This document shows positions 32,401-39,739 of a DNA stretch of 42,176 nucleotides, piece by piece. Origin of the DNA: Lachnospiraceae bacterium (GTDB taxonomy: Bacteria > Bacillota > Clostridia > Lachnospirales > Lachnospiraceae); contig JAILEN010000168.1 of NCBI GenBank assembly GCA_024687655.1, forward strand, positions 1 to 42,176. Direction: 5' to 3'. Numbering within the stretch: position 1 is the first letter of the stretch; each line of letters starts with the position of its first letter. The translations under genes and the position numbers were made by a program. The notes beneath the pieces were generated by a model. The model was not told where the DNA came from. It saw only the letters and a list, made by a program, of their open reading frames with translations, and did no database searches.

Positions 32401-32511
32401 ATGAGTAAAAGAATGATCGGCAAGGCGGCAGCATCGGTGATAGTATGTACACTGGCAGCAATAACATGAGTAGCCATGATGGTGTTCTTTGGCAGCATGA
32501 GCGAGAAATAA
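32401..32511 (+). pseudogene. Small membrane protein ORF interrupted by TGA
   Basis: A good binding site (GGAGGG, 7 bases) precedes ATG 32401. It reads MSKRMIGKAAASVIVCTLAA IT, stops at TGA 32467-32469, then continues in frame as VAMMVFFGSMSEK to TAA 32509-32511. The membrane helix runs across the stop, suggesting a Trp-to-stop mutation in a 36-residue peptide, or a genuine 22-residue peptide. Confidence 0.35.
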
Positions 32512-32532
32512 TGGGAAAGACAGCGGAGGCAT

Positions 32533-33513
32533 ATGAGACTAGCATACGAAATGGAGTATAAACATCCGGCTAATGAGAAACCGGATATAGAGATGACTCC
32601 CTATATTGAGGAATATCAGAATGAGTACAAGACGCTCTATAACAAATGCTTTCACGAAATGAGAGAGGCTCTGGATATCCGACCATATGATTATATTCAA
32701 GATGATTCGTACTTTGACTCGGGTATGGATGTTGTTTACATGTTTGTAGAAGAAGGCGTTCTGATTGGCGCGGTCTCGCTGGAAGACAATGAGGTCAATA
32801 ATATATTTGTCAACCCCCTGTATCAGGGCTTTGGCTATGGACGTAAGATTCTTTTGTGGGCACTTGAAAACATACAAACTGAGTGGGTTATCATACATGT
32901 GTCGGCGTGGAATGAAAAAGCAGTTAATTTATACCGCAGTGCTGGATTTGAAATTACAAAAACAATAATAGTTGATCAGGATGAGTTTGGGAGAAAAGAA
33001 TATAGTAAGGATTTGAACATGATAAATGAAATGGTAAAAAATTGGCTGGACGAAAGAGGCTTTGGAGACAGAATTACGGAACACACGGAGACTATAGATA
33101 CTGTGGAGCATGCAGCCATGCAGATTGGATGCACGGAAGCGGAGATAGCAAAGACACTATCGTTTACTGTTGAAGAAAAGCCGGTAATCATAGTTATGGC
33201 AGGAGATGGGCGTGTGAACAGCTCGAAGTTTAAGGCGCAGTTTCATACAAAACCAAGCATGATTCCGAGAGACAAGGTGGAGGAGCTGACAGGTTTTTTG
33301 CCCGGTGGGGTATGCCCCTTTGGAGTCCCTGAGGGCATTCCGATATGGTTGGATGTTTCAATGAAGCGTTTCGACTATATACATCCTGCCGGCGGGAATG
33401 AATTTGTGTCAGTAAAGCTTACTCCGGATGAGCTTGAAAAAGCTTCCGGGGCAATCGGCTGGTGTGATGTGTGCAAGGGATGGGAGGACGACTGTGAAAA
33501 AGTGGTACGATGA
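32533..33513 (+). CDS. Fused GNAT acetyltransferase and YbaK/ProX-type aminoacyl-tRNA deacylase
   Basis: 326 aa. Residues 1-163 are a GNAT domain (EEGVLIGAVSLEDNEVNNIF, then VNPLYQGFGYGRKILLWALE with the acetyl-CoA loop, NLYRSAGFEITK). From about 168 a YbaK/EbsC-like editing domain follows (VKNWLDERGFGDRITEH, EAEIAKTLSFTVEEKPVIIV, TGFLPGGVCPFGVPEGIPIW, KLTPDELEKASGAIGW). The second domain normally hydrolyses mischarged tRNA; the first N-acetylates an unknown substrate. GGAGG is 5 bases before ATG. The end overlaps the next gene by 20 bases. Confidence 0.88.
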   Translation: MRLAYEMEYKHPANEKPDIEMTPYIEEYQNEYKTLYNKCFHEMREALDIRPYDYIQDDSYFDSGMDVVYMFVEEGVLIGAVSLEDNEVNNIFVNPLYQGFGYGRKILLWALENIQTEWVIIHVSAWNEKAVNLYRSAGFEITKTIIVDQDEFGRKEYSKDLNMINEMVKNWLDERGFGDRITEHTETIDTVEHAAMQIGCTEAEIAKTLSFTVEEKPVIIVMAGDGRVNSSKFKAQFHTKPSMIPRDKVEELTGFLPGGVCPFGVPEGIPIWLDVSMKRFDYIHPAGGNEFVSVKLTPDELEKASGAIGWCDVCKGWEDDCEKVVR

Positions 33514-33859
33514 AGAATATGAATTTACGGTTGAGGTAGTAGGTTTTCTGAAAGGAGATCATACGGAGAACTACTGCAGAAACGGGGAGCAGATAGGTGA
33601 TAAATATACCTGCACATATGGCTGCCCGGTAAATCAGGATGGATTTGGGATATGCTCAAAAACAATGATGATGCTATATCCCATAATGGAATCCGTAAGG
33701 AGCGGAGGAGATCTTGAGAATGTGGGAGGCGACGGTAAGTACTCCAAAAATATAGTGTGTCCTGATGGATGCGTGATGTTCCGCCTGACTGCAAAACCGC
33801 TTGGAAATAAGAATTTTTATAAAGGGAACTTCTGGAAGGATCAAGATGAGACCAAATAA
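33494..33859 (+). CDS. TIGR04076-family small protein
   Basis: 121 aa with a GTG start. VKKWYDEEYEFTVEVVGFLK, then YTCTYGCPVNQDGFGICSK and a Cys-containing end (NIVCPDGCVMFRLTAKPLG) match the TIGR04076 family of unknown function, rich in Cys and likely metal- or redox-linked. GTG 33494 has GGAGG 6 bases upstream; the longer frame from 33428 would read through the coding end of the previous gene in another frame and is not supported. Confidence 0.75.
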   Translation: MKKWYDEEYEFTVEVVGFLKGDHTENYCRNGEQIGDKYTCTYGCPVNQDGFGICSKTMMMLYPIMESVRSGGDLENVGGDGKYSKNIVCPDGCVMFRLTAKPLGNKNFYKGNFWKDQDETK

Positions 33860-33885
33860 TATGTTATTATTTTGCTTAATATAGG

Positions 33886-33915
33886 TTGAATTATAGCTAT
33901 ATGCCATGATATACT
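33886..33915 (+). promoter_or_regulatory. Promoter and candidate operator of phd-doc
   Basis: TTGAAT (33886-33891), 18 bases, TATACT (33910-33915) with TG at the extended position. The spacer holds the palindrome TATAGCTATA (33892-33901), a possible site for antitoxin autoregulation. Confidence 0.5.
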
Positions 33916-33941
33916 ACCTATAAAGAAATGGAGGTGGTTGT

Positions 33942-34184
33942 ATGACTATAGACACCAACGCTATGATCTCAATTACGGAGGCTAACCAGAATTTTTCTAA
34001 GGTTACACGTTTAGTGGATGAAAAGGGTACGGCGGTTATTTTAAAGAATAATGTACCACGATATCTTGTTATTGACTTTAACAAGGCAGATGAAAGTGCG
34101 ACTGCATCCGATGAAGATGTCCTTGCAGTCTCTAAGAAACTTATTGAAAAGAACAGAGAGGCATATGAGGTGCTGGCTAGATGA
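33942..34184 (+). CDS. phd: Phd/YefM-family antitoxin
   Basis: 80 aa. MISITEANQNFSKVTRLVDE is the DNA-binding half of the Phd/YefM fold, followed by GTAVILKNNVPRYLVIDF. The C-terminal tail binds and blocks the toxin. It overlaps the toxin gene by four bases (ATGA). GGAGGTGG lies upstream of the ATG. Confidence 0.88.
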   Translation: MTIDTNAMISITEANQNFSKVTRLVDEKGTAVILKNNVPRYLVIDFNKADESATASDEDVLAVSKKLIEKNREAYEVLAR

Positions 34185-34558
34185 AGAGGTTGACGAAGGA
34201 GCAAATACTTAAACTCCATTCACAGCTTATCATTCAATTTGGTGGTTCCGATGGGGTAAGGGATTTTAATTTGTTAGAATCGGCAATAGAAAGCCCATTC
34301 CAATCTTTTGGTGGAGAAGAGTTATATCCGACCATTCAGGCAAAGGCTGCCAGGTTGGGATATGGACTTATCAAGAATCACTGTATGCTTGATGGCAATA
34401 AACGGATTGGAGCTCATGCTATGCTTGTTTTTCTTGCTGTAAATGGCATAGAGATGAAGTATACGCAAAAGGAGCTTTATGAAACTATATTGGCAATTGC
34501 AGATGGAAGTATGGGCTATGAGGAACTATTAAAGTGGGTTATAGAACATCAAGTATAG
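34181..34558 (+). CDS. doc: Doc-type Fic toxin
   Basis: 125 aa, death-on-curing family. The Fic core reads NHCMLDGNKRIGAH, with His67, Asp71 and the NKR triplet of Doc kinases, which phosphorylate EF-Tu and stop translation. The N-terminus LTKEQILKLHSQLI, then GGSDGVRDFNLLESAIESPF, is typical. With the upstream antitoxin it would stabilise the element by post-segregational killing. Confidence 0.9.
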   Translation: MKRLTKEQILKLHSQLIIQFGGSDGVRDFNLLESAIESPFQSFGGEELYPTIQAKAARLGYGLIKNHCMLDGNKRIGAHAMLVFLAVNGIEMKYTQKELYETILAIADGSMGYEELLKWVIEHQV

Positions 34559-34577
34559 AGTCGTAAATCATATATTA

Positions 34578-34617
34578 AAAAAGTGCCGCGTGGTAGAAAT
34601 ACCGCGTGGCACTTTTT
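34578..34617. terminator. Bidirectional terminator after doc
   Basis: AAAAAGTGCCGCGTGGTA (34578-34595) pairs with TACCGCGTGGCACTTTTT (34600-34617) through an 18-bp stem with G-T pairs; A and T runs on both sides let it act both ways. A related hairpin is at 35856. Confidence 0.85.
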
Positions 34618-34766
34618 ATATAGTATTTTATAAAGTAACATGCGCATGGATAAAAAACATCACAAAATATATAAAAATATCACAGAATATTGACAAACGA
34701 GAATTGTCGCTGTATAATTCATTCAATCACAAAATATCACATTATATTTACGGAGAGGAGAAGCAA

Positions 34767-35270
34767 ATGACGAAAACCATAAGACGGAATCATATCAATG
34801 TTGCCTGTGAATCGGCGATTATGGAGTTGAACCCAAATCTAACGAAGCCTGGGGATGTATATCGGTTTTCAGCACACGAACTGGCTACAGATATTATAAC
34901 TGACCAGAGTAAAATTGATCTTAATAATGTAAGTAAGATTAGTTGTCCTAAATCTGTGAATGACGGGGATAACTCAGAAACAAGGCTTATAACAGTGGAC
35001 GACGAGGACGTTAATATCATTGTTGATTATTATTTGAAGATGCCTAACGTACACAGAGCACAGTTTGCTCATGTTATGCGTTTAGCATTGCTCTATACCT
35101 GGGATAAGCTAAATAAGGCCGATTTGGAAGAAGAGAGTCCCACGCCGAAAATTATAAAAATTGACGGCGTTAAACTACTAAGGAATGTAGCGGAGCTTTT
35201 GGAGGAGGATACAGACGAATCCAAAAAGAAAATAGTAAGAATACAGAGAATTATTGAAGGAGAGGATTGA
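34767..35270 (+). CDS. Hypothetical protein, small accessory operon gene 1
   Basis: 167 aa, not recognised. It starts MTKTIRRNHINVACESAIME behind GAGAGGAG; a longer in-frame reading from 34590 would begin inside the doc terminator and is rejected. The C-terminal part is Lys/Glu rich (LLEEDTDESKKKIVRIQRII). No membrane helix or signal peptide. AT content is higher than in the metabolic half. It is followed after one base by a 45-codon gene. Confidence 0.6.
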   Translation: MTKTIRRNHINVACESAIMELNPNLTKPGDVYRFSAHELATDIITDQSKIDLNNVSKISCPKSVNDGDNSETRLITVDDEDVNIIVDYYLKMPNVHRAQFAHVMRLALLYTWDKLNKADLEEESPTPKIIKIDGVKLLRNVAELLEEDTDESKKKIVRIQRIIEGED

Positions 35271-35271
35271 T

Positions 35272-35409
35272 ATGTTAGATTATGAGAAAAACACAGAGGA
35301 CCTTACGGATGCCGAACTCTGGGAAATTTTGGAAGATATTACATCCAATATGGACGAGGATGAGAGAGAGGATTGGTTAGAAAGTATTAATAGGAGGGCT
35401 TATAAATGA
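35272..35409 (+). CDS. Hypothetical acidic small protein, operon gene 2
   Basis: 45 aa (MLDYEKNTEDLTDAELWEIL then EDITSNMDEDEREDWLESIN). The start is one base after the previous stop, with GGAGAGG upstream, and the end overlaps the next start (ATGA). Very acidic; possibly a small regulator or inhibitor. Function unknown. Confidence 0.55.
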   Translation: MLDYEKNTEDLTDAELWEILEDITSNMDEDEREDWLESINRRAYK

Positions 35410-35621
35410 GTATGAAGGATCTTTATGACTATATAATCGATGGTTATGGAAAGCGCGGCTGCTTTATTTCTGAGATTGCTGTAGGCCTTGGAATACGCTA
35501 TGACCAAGCTAATTATCTAACATATAAAATTGGTTATAGACGCGGAAGGTTGGTTTCTTTGCCATCATTTCAGTCTTTTTCTAATGATGCTGGTGTCAGG
35601 TATATCCAGTCGATAATTTAG
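35406..35621 (+). CDS. Hypothetical small protein, operon gene 3
   Basis: 71 aa, MSMKDLYDYIIDGYGKRGCF, then ISEIAVGLGIRYDQANYLTY and KIGYRRGRLVSLPSF. The middle resembles a small winged-helix or HTH domain but I cannot assign a family. AGGAGG is well placed and the ATG overlaps the previous stop codon. Confidence 0.55.
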   Translation: MSMKDLYDYIIDGYGKRGCFISEIAVGLGIRYDQANYLTYKIGYRRGRLVSLPSFQSFSNDAGVRYIQSII

Positions 35622-35637
35622 TGGTTATATGACAAAG

Positions 35638-35852
35638 AAGAAAAGGGGCATGGGTATACACATTATGTGATGAGTGTTATAAAAAGCTTCTGAAAAAAAG
35701 AAAAGCTAATCGCAGGATAGACCAGTCCCAGAAATTGGTGAAATACTAATGCAAAATATCCGTGATGCTGTAGAGATTGTGGTTATTGTAAAACTGATTT
35801 ATATTTTATGGCGTCATGCAGACGATGTGAAGAACAACTAAGTATTTGTCTA
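35638..35852 (+). pseudogene. Eroded Cys-rich (zinc-ribbon-like) gene remnants
   Basis: In frame 2 from about 35645 one reads GAWVYTLCDECYKKLLKKRK to a stop near 35750; in frame 3 from 35766, CCRDCGYCKTDLYFMASCRR then CEEQ. Both have paired Cys motifs but no start codon or binding site, and they are in different frames. I read them as remnants of one decayed zinc-binding protein. Confidence 0.3.
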
Positions 35853-35855
35853 TTA

Positions 35856-35890
35856 AAAAGTGTCGCGTGATAACATTACCGCGCGGCATA
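35856..35890 (+). repeat. Hairpin related to the doc terminator
   Basis: AAAAAGTGTCGCGTGATA, a short loop, then TACCGCGCGGCAT: nearly the same string as 34578-34617 in the same orientation. The two copies bracket the small-gene block 34.6-35.9 kb. Another stem, GCTGTGCC/GGCACAGC, lies at 35928-35957. Confidence 0.6.
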
Positions 35891-35963
35891 TATAATATCG
35901 GCGGCGTTATCAGTACGCCACCGGAAGGCTGTGCCGGGGTGAATCAAATGGCACAGCGCTTTT

Positions 35964-36866
35964 GTGATAATACAGATTTTGATGCTGTATGTCAACGGCG
36001 ACTGGGCTCGCCTGATCCAGCCGGTAACGGACCGTCTCTGCGAAAAATATAGGCTGTCTACACTGTCTTATGATCCCGAGGAACCCCGGGCGGGCAAGTC
36101 ATATGTAGAACATATGGCTATAAAAAATGATAGGATGACACACAGGGAACTTATCCGTATGGACATAGATGCAGCTGTGCAGGCTGTCACAAATGTGGAG
36201 GATTTTTTTGATTTTTTGCAGGCCCGGGGTTACACCTGGCGAAAAGGTCATTCAAAGATTCATGGGGATTACATATCATATCATCTGTCAAAGACTGAAA
36301 AGGGGATCCGAGACTACACTTTGGGAGAGGGCTATACTATAAATGATATATGCAAACGGCTGACGGAGCCGGTGACTGCGGATGCGCTCCATCCATACAT
36401 GCCTCTGCAGAAAAAAGCAGCAGTCTGGTTCCCGGGAGATGAGCTATCGGTGTATCGTATGTCGGAGTTTGCTCATACACGGTATCAGGTATGCGTGATG
36501 CGCCGGATAGACCAAGCTATCAGGCACTATGATTATGACCTGACTCTGACAGAGCACATCCGGGTGAGACAGGATCTTTTACATATCGATCGCTATCGCC
36601 GTCAGATTGAATACCTGACGGACACCGGCTACGATTCCATGGAGGAGCTTCAGGACAGGTTATCGGTAGTGCAAAAAGAACTGAAAAAATATGATATCCG
36701 TTCACAGGGTGATAATCACCTTAGACTGTACAACGAGCGGCGAGTGATAAGACAGTTGATAAAGGACTATGAAGATACAATCGCAATAAATGATGTATCA
36801 TCGGCATCAGGAAAGGAAATGGCATATGAAGAAATTATCGACGAAAGAGTTATTGGTAAACCTTAA
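35964..36866 (+). pseudogene. Relaxase (MobA/VirD2 family), N-terminus missing
   Basis: About 300 codons. VNGDWARLIQPVTDRLCEKYRLS, GKSYVEHMAIKNDRMTHREL, IRMDIDAAVQAVTNVEDFFDFLQARGYTWRKG (in pieces) and DYTLGEGYTINDICKRL match the region that follows the catalytic domain in Firmicutes MobA/VirD2 relaxases. The catalytic Tyr and the His triad, which would lie in about 130 residues upstream, are absent; the upstream DNA has no matching frame. A GTG (35964) or ATG (35982) is available without a clear binding site. DNA nicking should not be possible. It marks the element as formerly mobilisable. Confidence 0.65.
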
Positions 36867-37599
36867 GGAATGGGCAGGACTGCTTCGGATCTCGGAGGAT
36901 CGGCTGGAGATACTTTCCGATATCGAGGAACCGGAACGCATGGGGGCAGTTTTGTATGGCATCATAGTTGGCACCCCTGCGGAGGAGCTGGTAGCAGTCA
37001 TGGAGAAAAATGAAAGCACGGACGATCTGCTCTTTGCCCTACAGGGATCCCTGATGAAAAGGATGCGGGACAATGATGAAATATACGACCGAATAGAAAG
37101 GGATCAAAAACACATCGATGTAATGATTGCTGACCACAACAAGCTTTGGGAGACTATGCTGGCAGAATCAAAGAGTGTTATGGAGGGCGCCTTTGCTGAA
37201 AAGGATAAATTGATCGAGGAAAAGGAAAAGAGGATCGCTATGCTGGAAAAGCAGCTGGAGGGGCAGCAGGATACGGACGTTCAAATTGAACCCGCTGCGG
37301 AATCGATAGACACTCCGGCAACAGTTTCTGATCAGTCATCATTCCGCCTGACTGGATTCTTAAGCGCCATATCAAAGGATCGTGTAAAACGAACCGGCGA
37401 CATGAAAACCCGAGAAAGAGAAGTACTAAGATATCGTGATGAATTTTTGCTTTCCGACAAATATGACCGTGATCAGAAGCAGTATTTCATAGACTGTATG
37501 CACCGCGGTGTCCCCTTTGAAAAGGTAAAAAACCTCATAGGTAATCCCAATCTTTCCTCAAGCGACATGAAGCAGATTATGGCAGTTTTCGGGAGGTAA
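36826..37599 (+). CDS. Mobile-element protein with central coiled coil
   Basis: 257 aa, unknown function. MKKLSTKELLVNLKEWAGLL starts behind GGAAAGGAA; a longer in-frame start at 36790 is less likely. A coiled coil runs from about 75 to 146 (DKLIEEKEKRIAMLEKQLEG). The C-terminal 70 residues (REREVLRYRDEFLLSDKYDR, then DQKQYFIDCMHRGVPFEKVK) form a separate helical domain. It overlaps the relaxase remnant by 41 bases, so it likely belonged to its mobilisation operon. Confidence 0.6.
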   Translation: MKKLSTKELLVNLKEWAGLLRISEDRLEILSDIEEPERMGAVLYGIIVGTPAEELVAVMEKNESTDDLLFALQGSLMKRMRDNDEIYDRIERDQKHIDVMIADHNKLWETMLAESKSVMEGAFAEKDKLIEEKEKRIAMLEKQLEGQQDTDVQIEPAAESIDTPATVSDQSSFRLTGFLSAISKDRVKRTGDMKTREREVLRYRDEFLLSDKYDRDQKQYFIDCMHRGVPFEKVKNLIGNPNLSSSDMKQIMAVFGR

Positions 37600-37608
37600 T
37601 GATATAAT
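37600..37608 (+). promoter_or_regulatory. Extended -10 promoter element
   Basis: TGATATAAT directly after the preceding stop codon and 28 bases before the next start. No consensus -35. Confidence 0.35.
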
Positions 37609-37636
37609 ACTCTTCGTGAAGGAGGGCGCTTTGCAT

Positions 37637-37963
37637 ATGAGCTTAGAGGGAATAAATGAAAAAGACTGGAAGCTTTTCAGAAAGAAGATGCCGGAATGGC
37701 AGGAAAGATATATGGGCAGGCTTTGCGATGAATATGCAGAGATTTTGAATAGGGATGTCAACCCATCAGATAAGTTTTGGGTGCTGTTTGAACGCCTGAA
37801 AAAAGACAGCTATGATGTCGGAGTCAATGCGGAGATGAGCAGATCCAAGATGCATCGCAATATCGCGTCCCTTGTAAGCGAAGGTGCCATAACTATTGAT
37901 GATATGGATGGCTTCAGTGAAGAGATGCGGGAATATGTAAAAGCTTGTATGGAGAGGGAATAA
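37637..37963 (+). CDS. Small helical protein of unknown function, element-borne
   Basis: 108 aa: MSLEGINEKDWKLFRKKMPE, then WQERYMGRLCDEYAEILNRD and GVNAEMSRSKMHRNIASLVS. Similar short Firmicutes proteins are known, but their function is not. No signal peptide or membrane helix. AAGGAGGG lies at 37619-37626; ATG 37637 is preferred over the in-frame GTG 37616 and TTG 37631. An independent promoter is possible just upstream. Confidence 0.55.
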   Translation: MSLEGINEKDWKLFRKKMPEWQERYMGRLCDEYAEILNRDVNPSDKFWVLFERLKKDSYDVGVNAEMSRSKMHRNIASLVSEGAITIDDMDGFSEEMREYVKACMERE

Positions 37964-37999
37964 AACAAATCCCTAAGATTTATCAGTATATTCACATTA

Positions 38000-38020
38000 T
38001 TGCCCCGTGGTGGTGGCAAC
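38000..38020 (+). repeat. Left copy of a 21-bp hairpin repeat around the kinase/HTH pair
   Basis: TTGCCCCGT-GGT-GGTGGCAAC; the ends pair (TTGCC with GGCAA). The other copy is at 39635-39655, same orientation, 19 of 21 identical. Confidence 0.6.
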
Positions 38021-38049
38021 AAGCAAATCGATTATGTGATATTATCTCA

Positions 38050-39117
38050 TTATCTGTTGAAGGTAGAAGAGAGAAAAATAGTCACCATAAAGCAAACCAT
38101 AAGGATCATAAAGGCTATGCCGGCAATAGCAAACCATCTTGCTACGGGATGCATTTTCCTGAGGAACGGAAAGTATCTATGTACATTAAGATAATCTGCT
38201 ACAAATAAGATGGTAAGCACAAAACCAAGACCGACACCAATAGTATCGATCCACGGGTTTATACCTTTTTTTACATCACCATCATATATACCACTCAAAC
38301 CGGCAGCTAATAACAGATATAGTAATGTGGCAGGAAGCATAAAGTATATTTTGCCGGACCTGAAGCCGGGAGGGAGATAATCCATCCATGCGTGCTTTTG
38401 TGGTTCTGAATCGGTTAGAGCATTTTTGAGATCCGGTATCGTACTATAGCGATCAGAACGATCGATGCTCACACATTTTTTTATGATTCCTTCAAATCGT
38501 CCGGTTGCTATATTTTCTCGTGATAGTTTGCCGGTCAGTAGAGTATTCATAAGCATACCGATGGCATAGATGTCGGTAGTGACATCTGAGGATCCGAACC
38601 CATACTGTTCAGGGGCAGCGTAACCTTTTGTCCCTAAAAGGACGGTATCCTCTGCCTGGTGTTGGTCATCAAGCCGAGCGGCATTAAGATCCAAAAGATA
38701 AACTGTTTTGTCATTGGAAATGATAACGTTTCCGGGTTTGATATCACGGTGGATGATCGGTGGGTTCATTGAGTGAAGGCCCTCAACGATATCGCACAAT
38801 TCAAGGATGATTTCCAATGCTTCGTCTTCAGTAAAAGAACCTTTGGATTGGAGTAACTGCTCTAAATTATCGCCGGGAATATACTCTTCGATCACAAGCA
38901 GTTTTTCATCAAATCGGATCAACTCATGTATCTGAGGGATGCCCTTTAGGGATTTTTCCTTAAGACGCATATAGACATCGATATCAAAGACATCGAGGAT
39001 CTTTTTGACATAGAAAAGCTTAGTATCCCTGTGTTGTACCAGGGATACTCCGTGATCACTATTGATTTCCGCTACATCTTTGTAATAAGAGAGCGCTAAC
39101 TCTGCCTCGATACTCAT
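38050..39117 (-). CDS. Membrane Ser/Thr protein kinase
   Basis: 355 aa. The kinase domain occupies 1 to about 230: Lys38 in FYVKKIL, catalytic loop IIHRDIKPGNVI (Asp125, Lys127, Asn130), and activation segment LLGTKGYAAPEQYG. The metal loop reads DLN (143-145) instead of DFG; the Asp is kept, so activity is likely. Three membrane helices follow (about 257-275, 287-307 and 330-352) with no extracellular PASTA or other sensor. It is divergent from an HTH gene whose start is only 35 bases away, and it has no Shine-Dalgarno sequence. Kinase/HTH pairs like this recur in Firmicutes accessory DNA; a regulatory or defence role is possible but unproven. Confidence 0.85.
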   Translation of the reverse strand: MSIEAELALSYYKDVAEINSDHGVSLVQHRDTKLFYVKKILDVFDIDVYMRLKEKSLKGIPQIHELIRFDEKLLVIEEYIPGDNLEQLLQSKGSFTEDEALEIILELCDIVEGLHSMNPPIIHRDIKPGNVIISNDKTVYLLDLNAARLDDQHQAEDTVLLGTKGYAAPEQYGFGSSDVTTDIYAIGMLMNTLLTGKLSRENIATGRFEGIIKKCVSIDRSDRYSTIPDLKNALTDSEPQKHAWMDYLPPGFRSGKIYFMLPATLLYLLLAAGLSGIYDGDVKKGINPWIDTIGVGLGFVLTILFVADYLNVHRYFPFLRKMHPVARWFAIAGIAFMILMVCFMVTIFLSSTFNR

Positions 39118-39123
39118 AAGGGT

Positions 39124-39152
39124 ATTCTATCAGAAGTGAAAGGGGTGGGCAA
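39124..39152 (-). promoter_or_regulatory. Kinase promoter giving a leaderless transcript
   Basis: On the minus strand TTGCCC (39152-39147), 17 bases, TAGAAT (39129-39124). The A of the kinase ATG is the 7th base after the -10 box, a normal transcription start, and no ribosome binding site is present. The -35 box abuts the start codon of the HTH gene at 39153. Confidence 0.55.
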
Positions 39153-39608
39153 ATGAAAGATACAACAGAACTTGAAAAAGTGTTAAAGAGCACACACTTG
39201 AAGGATGCGGAGCATTTTCTTGAGGAAAATAAGGAAAGCATGTATATGGGAGATAATGATTTTTCTGCATACATGCGTGACAAACTCAAAGAGAAGGGGA
39301 TCCGGCAGCAGGATGTGTTTTTATATGCTGACATACCGGAACGGTATGGTTATAAAATAATGTCGGGAGAAAAACATACCAGGCAAAGGGATGTGATACT
39401 TCGGATATGCTATGCTGCGGAACTGTCTCTTGAAGAGACTCAGAAGGCTCTTAGGATATATGGTCTCCCGGAACTATATGCAAAAGTTCCGCGGGATGCA
39501 GTTCTGATGATAGCCTTTAATACCAGACCGGGAGGGATAATAGAGGTAAACCAGTTTTTAAGAGACAAAAAAATAGAGCCGCTCAGAACAAGCGGCTTGC
39601 AGGATTAA
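39153..39608 (+). CDS. XRE-like HTH protein paired with the kinase
   Basis: 151 aa. A 35-residue N-terminal helix region precedes an HTH-like domain at about 38-110 (FSAYMRDKLKEKGIRQQDVF, then YKIMSGEKHTRQRDVILRIC). The tail (AVLMIAFNTRPGGIIEVNQF) carries possible contact or phosphorylation sites. It is divergent from the kinase gene; its start touches the kinase promoter, so it may repress the kinase, be phosphorylated by it, or both (inference). AAAGGGGTGG precedes the ATG. Confidence 0.75.
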   Translation: MKDTTELEKVLKSTHLKDAEHFLEENKESMYMGDNDFSAYMRDKLKEKGIRQQDVFLYADIPERYGYKIMSGEKHTRQRDVILRICYAAELSLEETQKALRIYGLPELYAKVPRDAVLMIAFNTRPGGIIEVNQFLRDKKIEPLRTSGLQD

Positions 39609-39637
39609 AAGGGATCTTCGGATCTCTTTTATTTTTG
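39607..39637 (+). terminator. Terminator with TTCG loop
   Basis: AAAAGGGATC (39607-39616), TTCG, GATCTCTTTT (39621-39630), then ATTTTTG. It overlaps the stop of the HTH gene. Confidence 0.85.
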
Positions 39638-39655
39638 CCCCGTAGCGGTGGCAAC
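39635..39655 (+). repeat. Right copy of the 21-bp hairpin repeat
   Basis: TTGCCCCGT-AGC-GGTGGCAAC; differs from 38000-38020 at two central bases. Confidence 0.6.
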
Positions 39656-39739
39656 GGATGGATTTTTGTTTTGCTATAATCTGAACATAGCAACTAAGAG
39701 GGCCGACGACTGGCTATGGAAGGGAAGAATTGAACATGT

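Noticed and set aside
33428-33493. Upstream extension of the TIGR04076 gene
   Set aside because: It overlaps the end of the YbaK domain in another frame; GGAGG and GTG 33494 fit the family start.
36707-36719. GGTGATAATCACC palindrome as another parS site
   Set aside because: It lacks the central CAA-N-TTG of the other sites and lies in coding sequence; probably chance.
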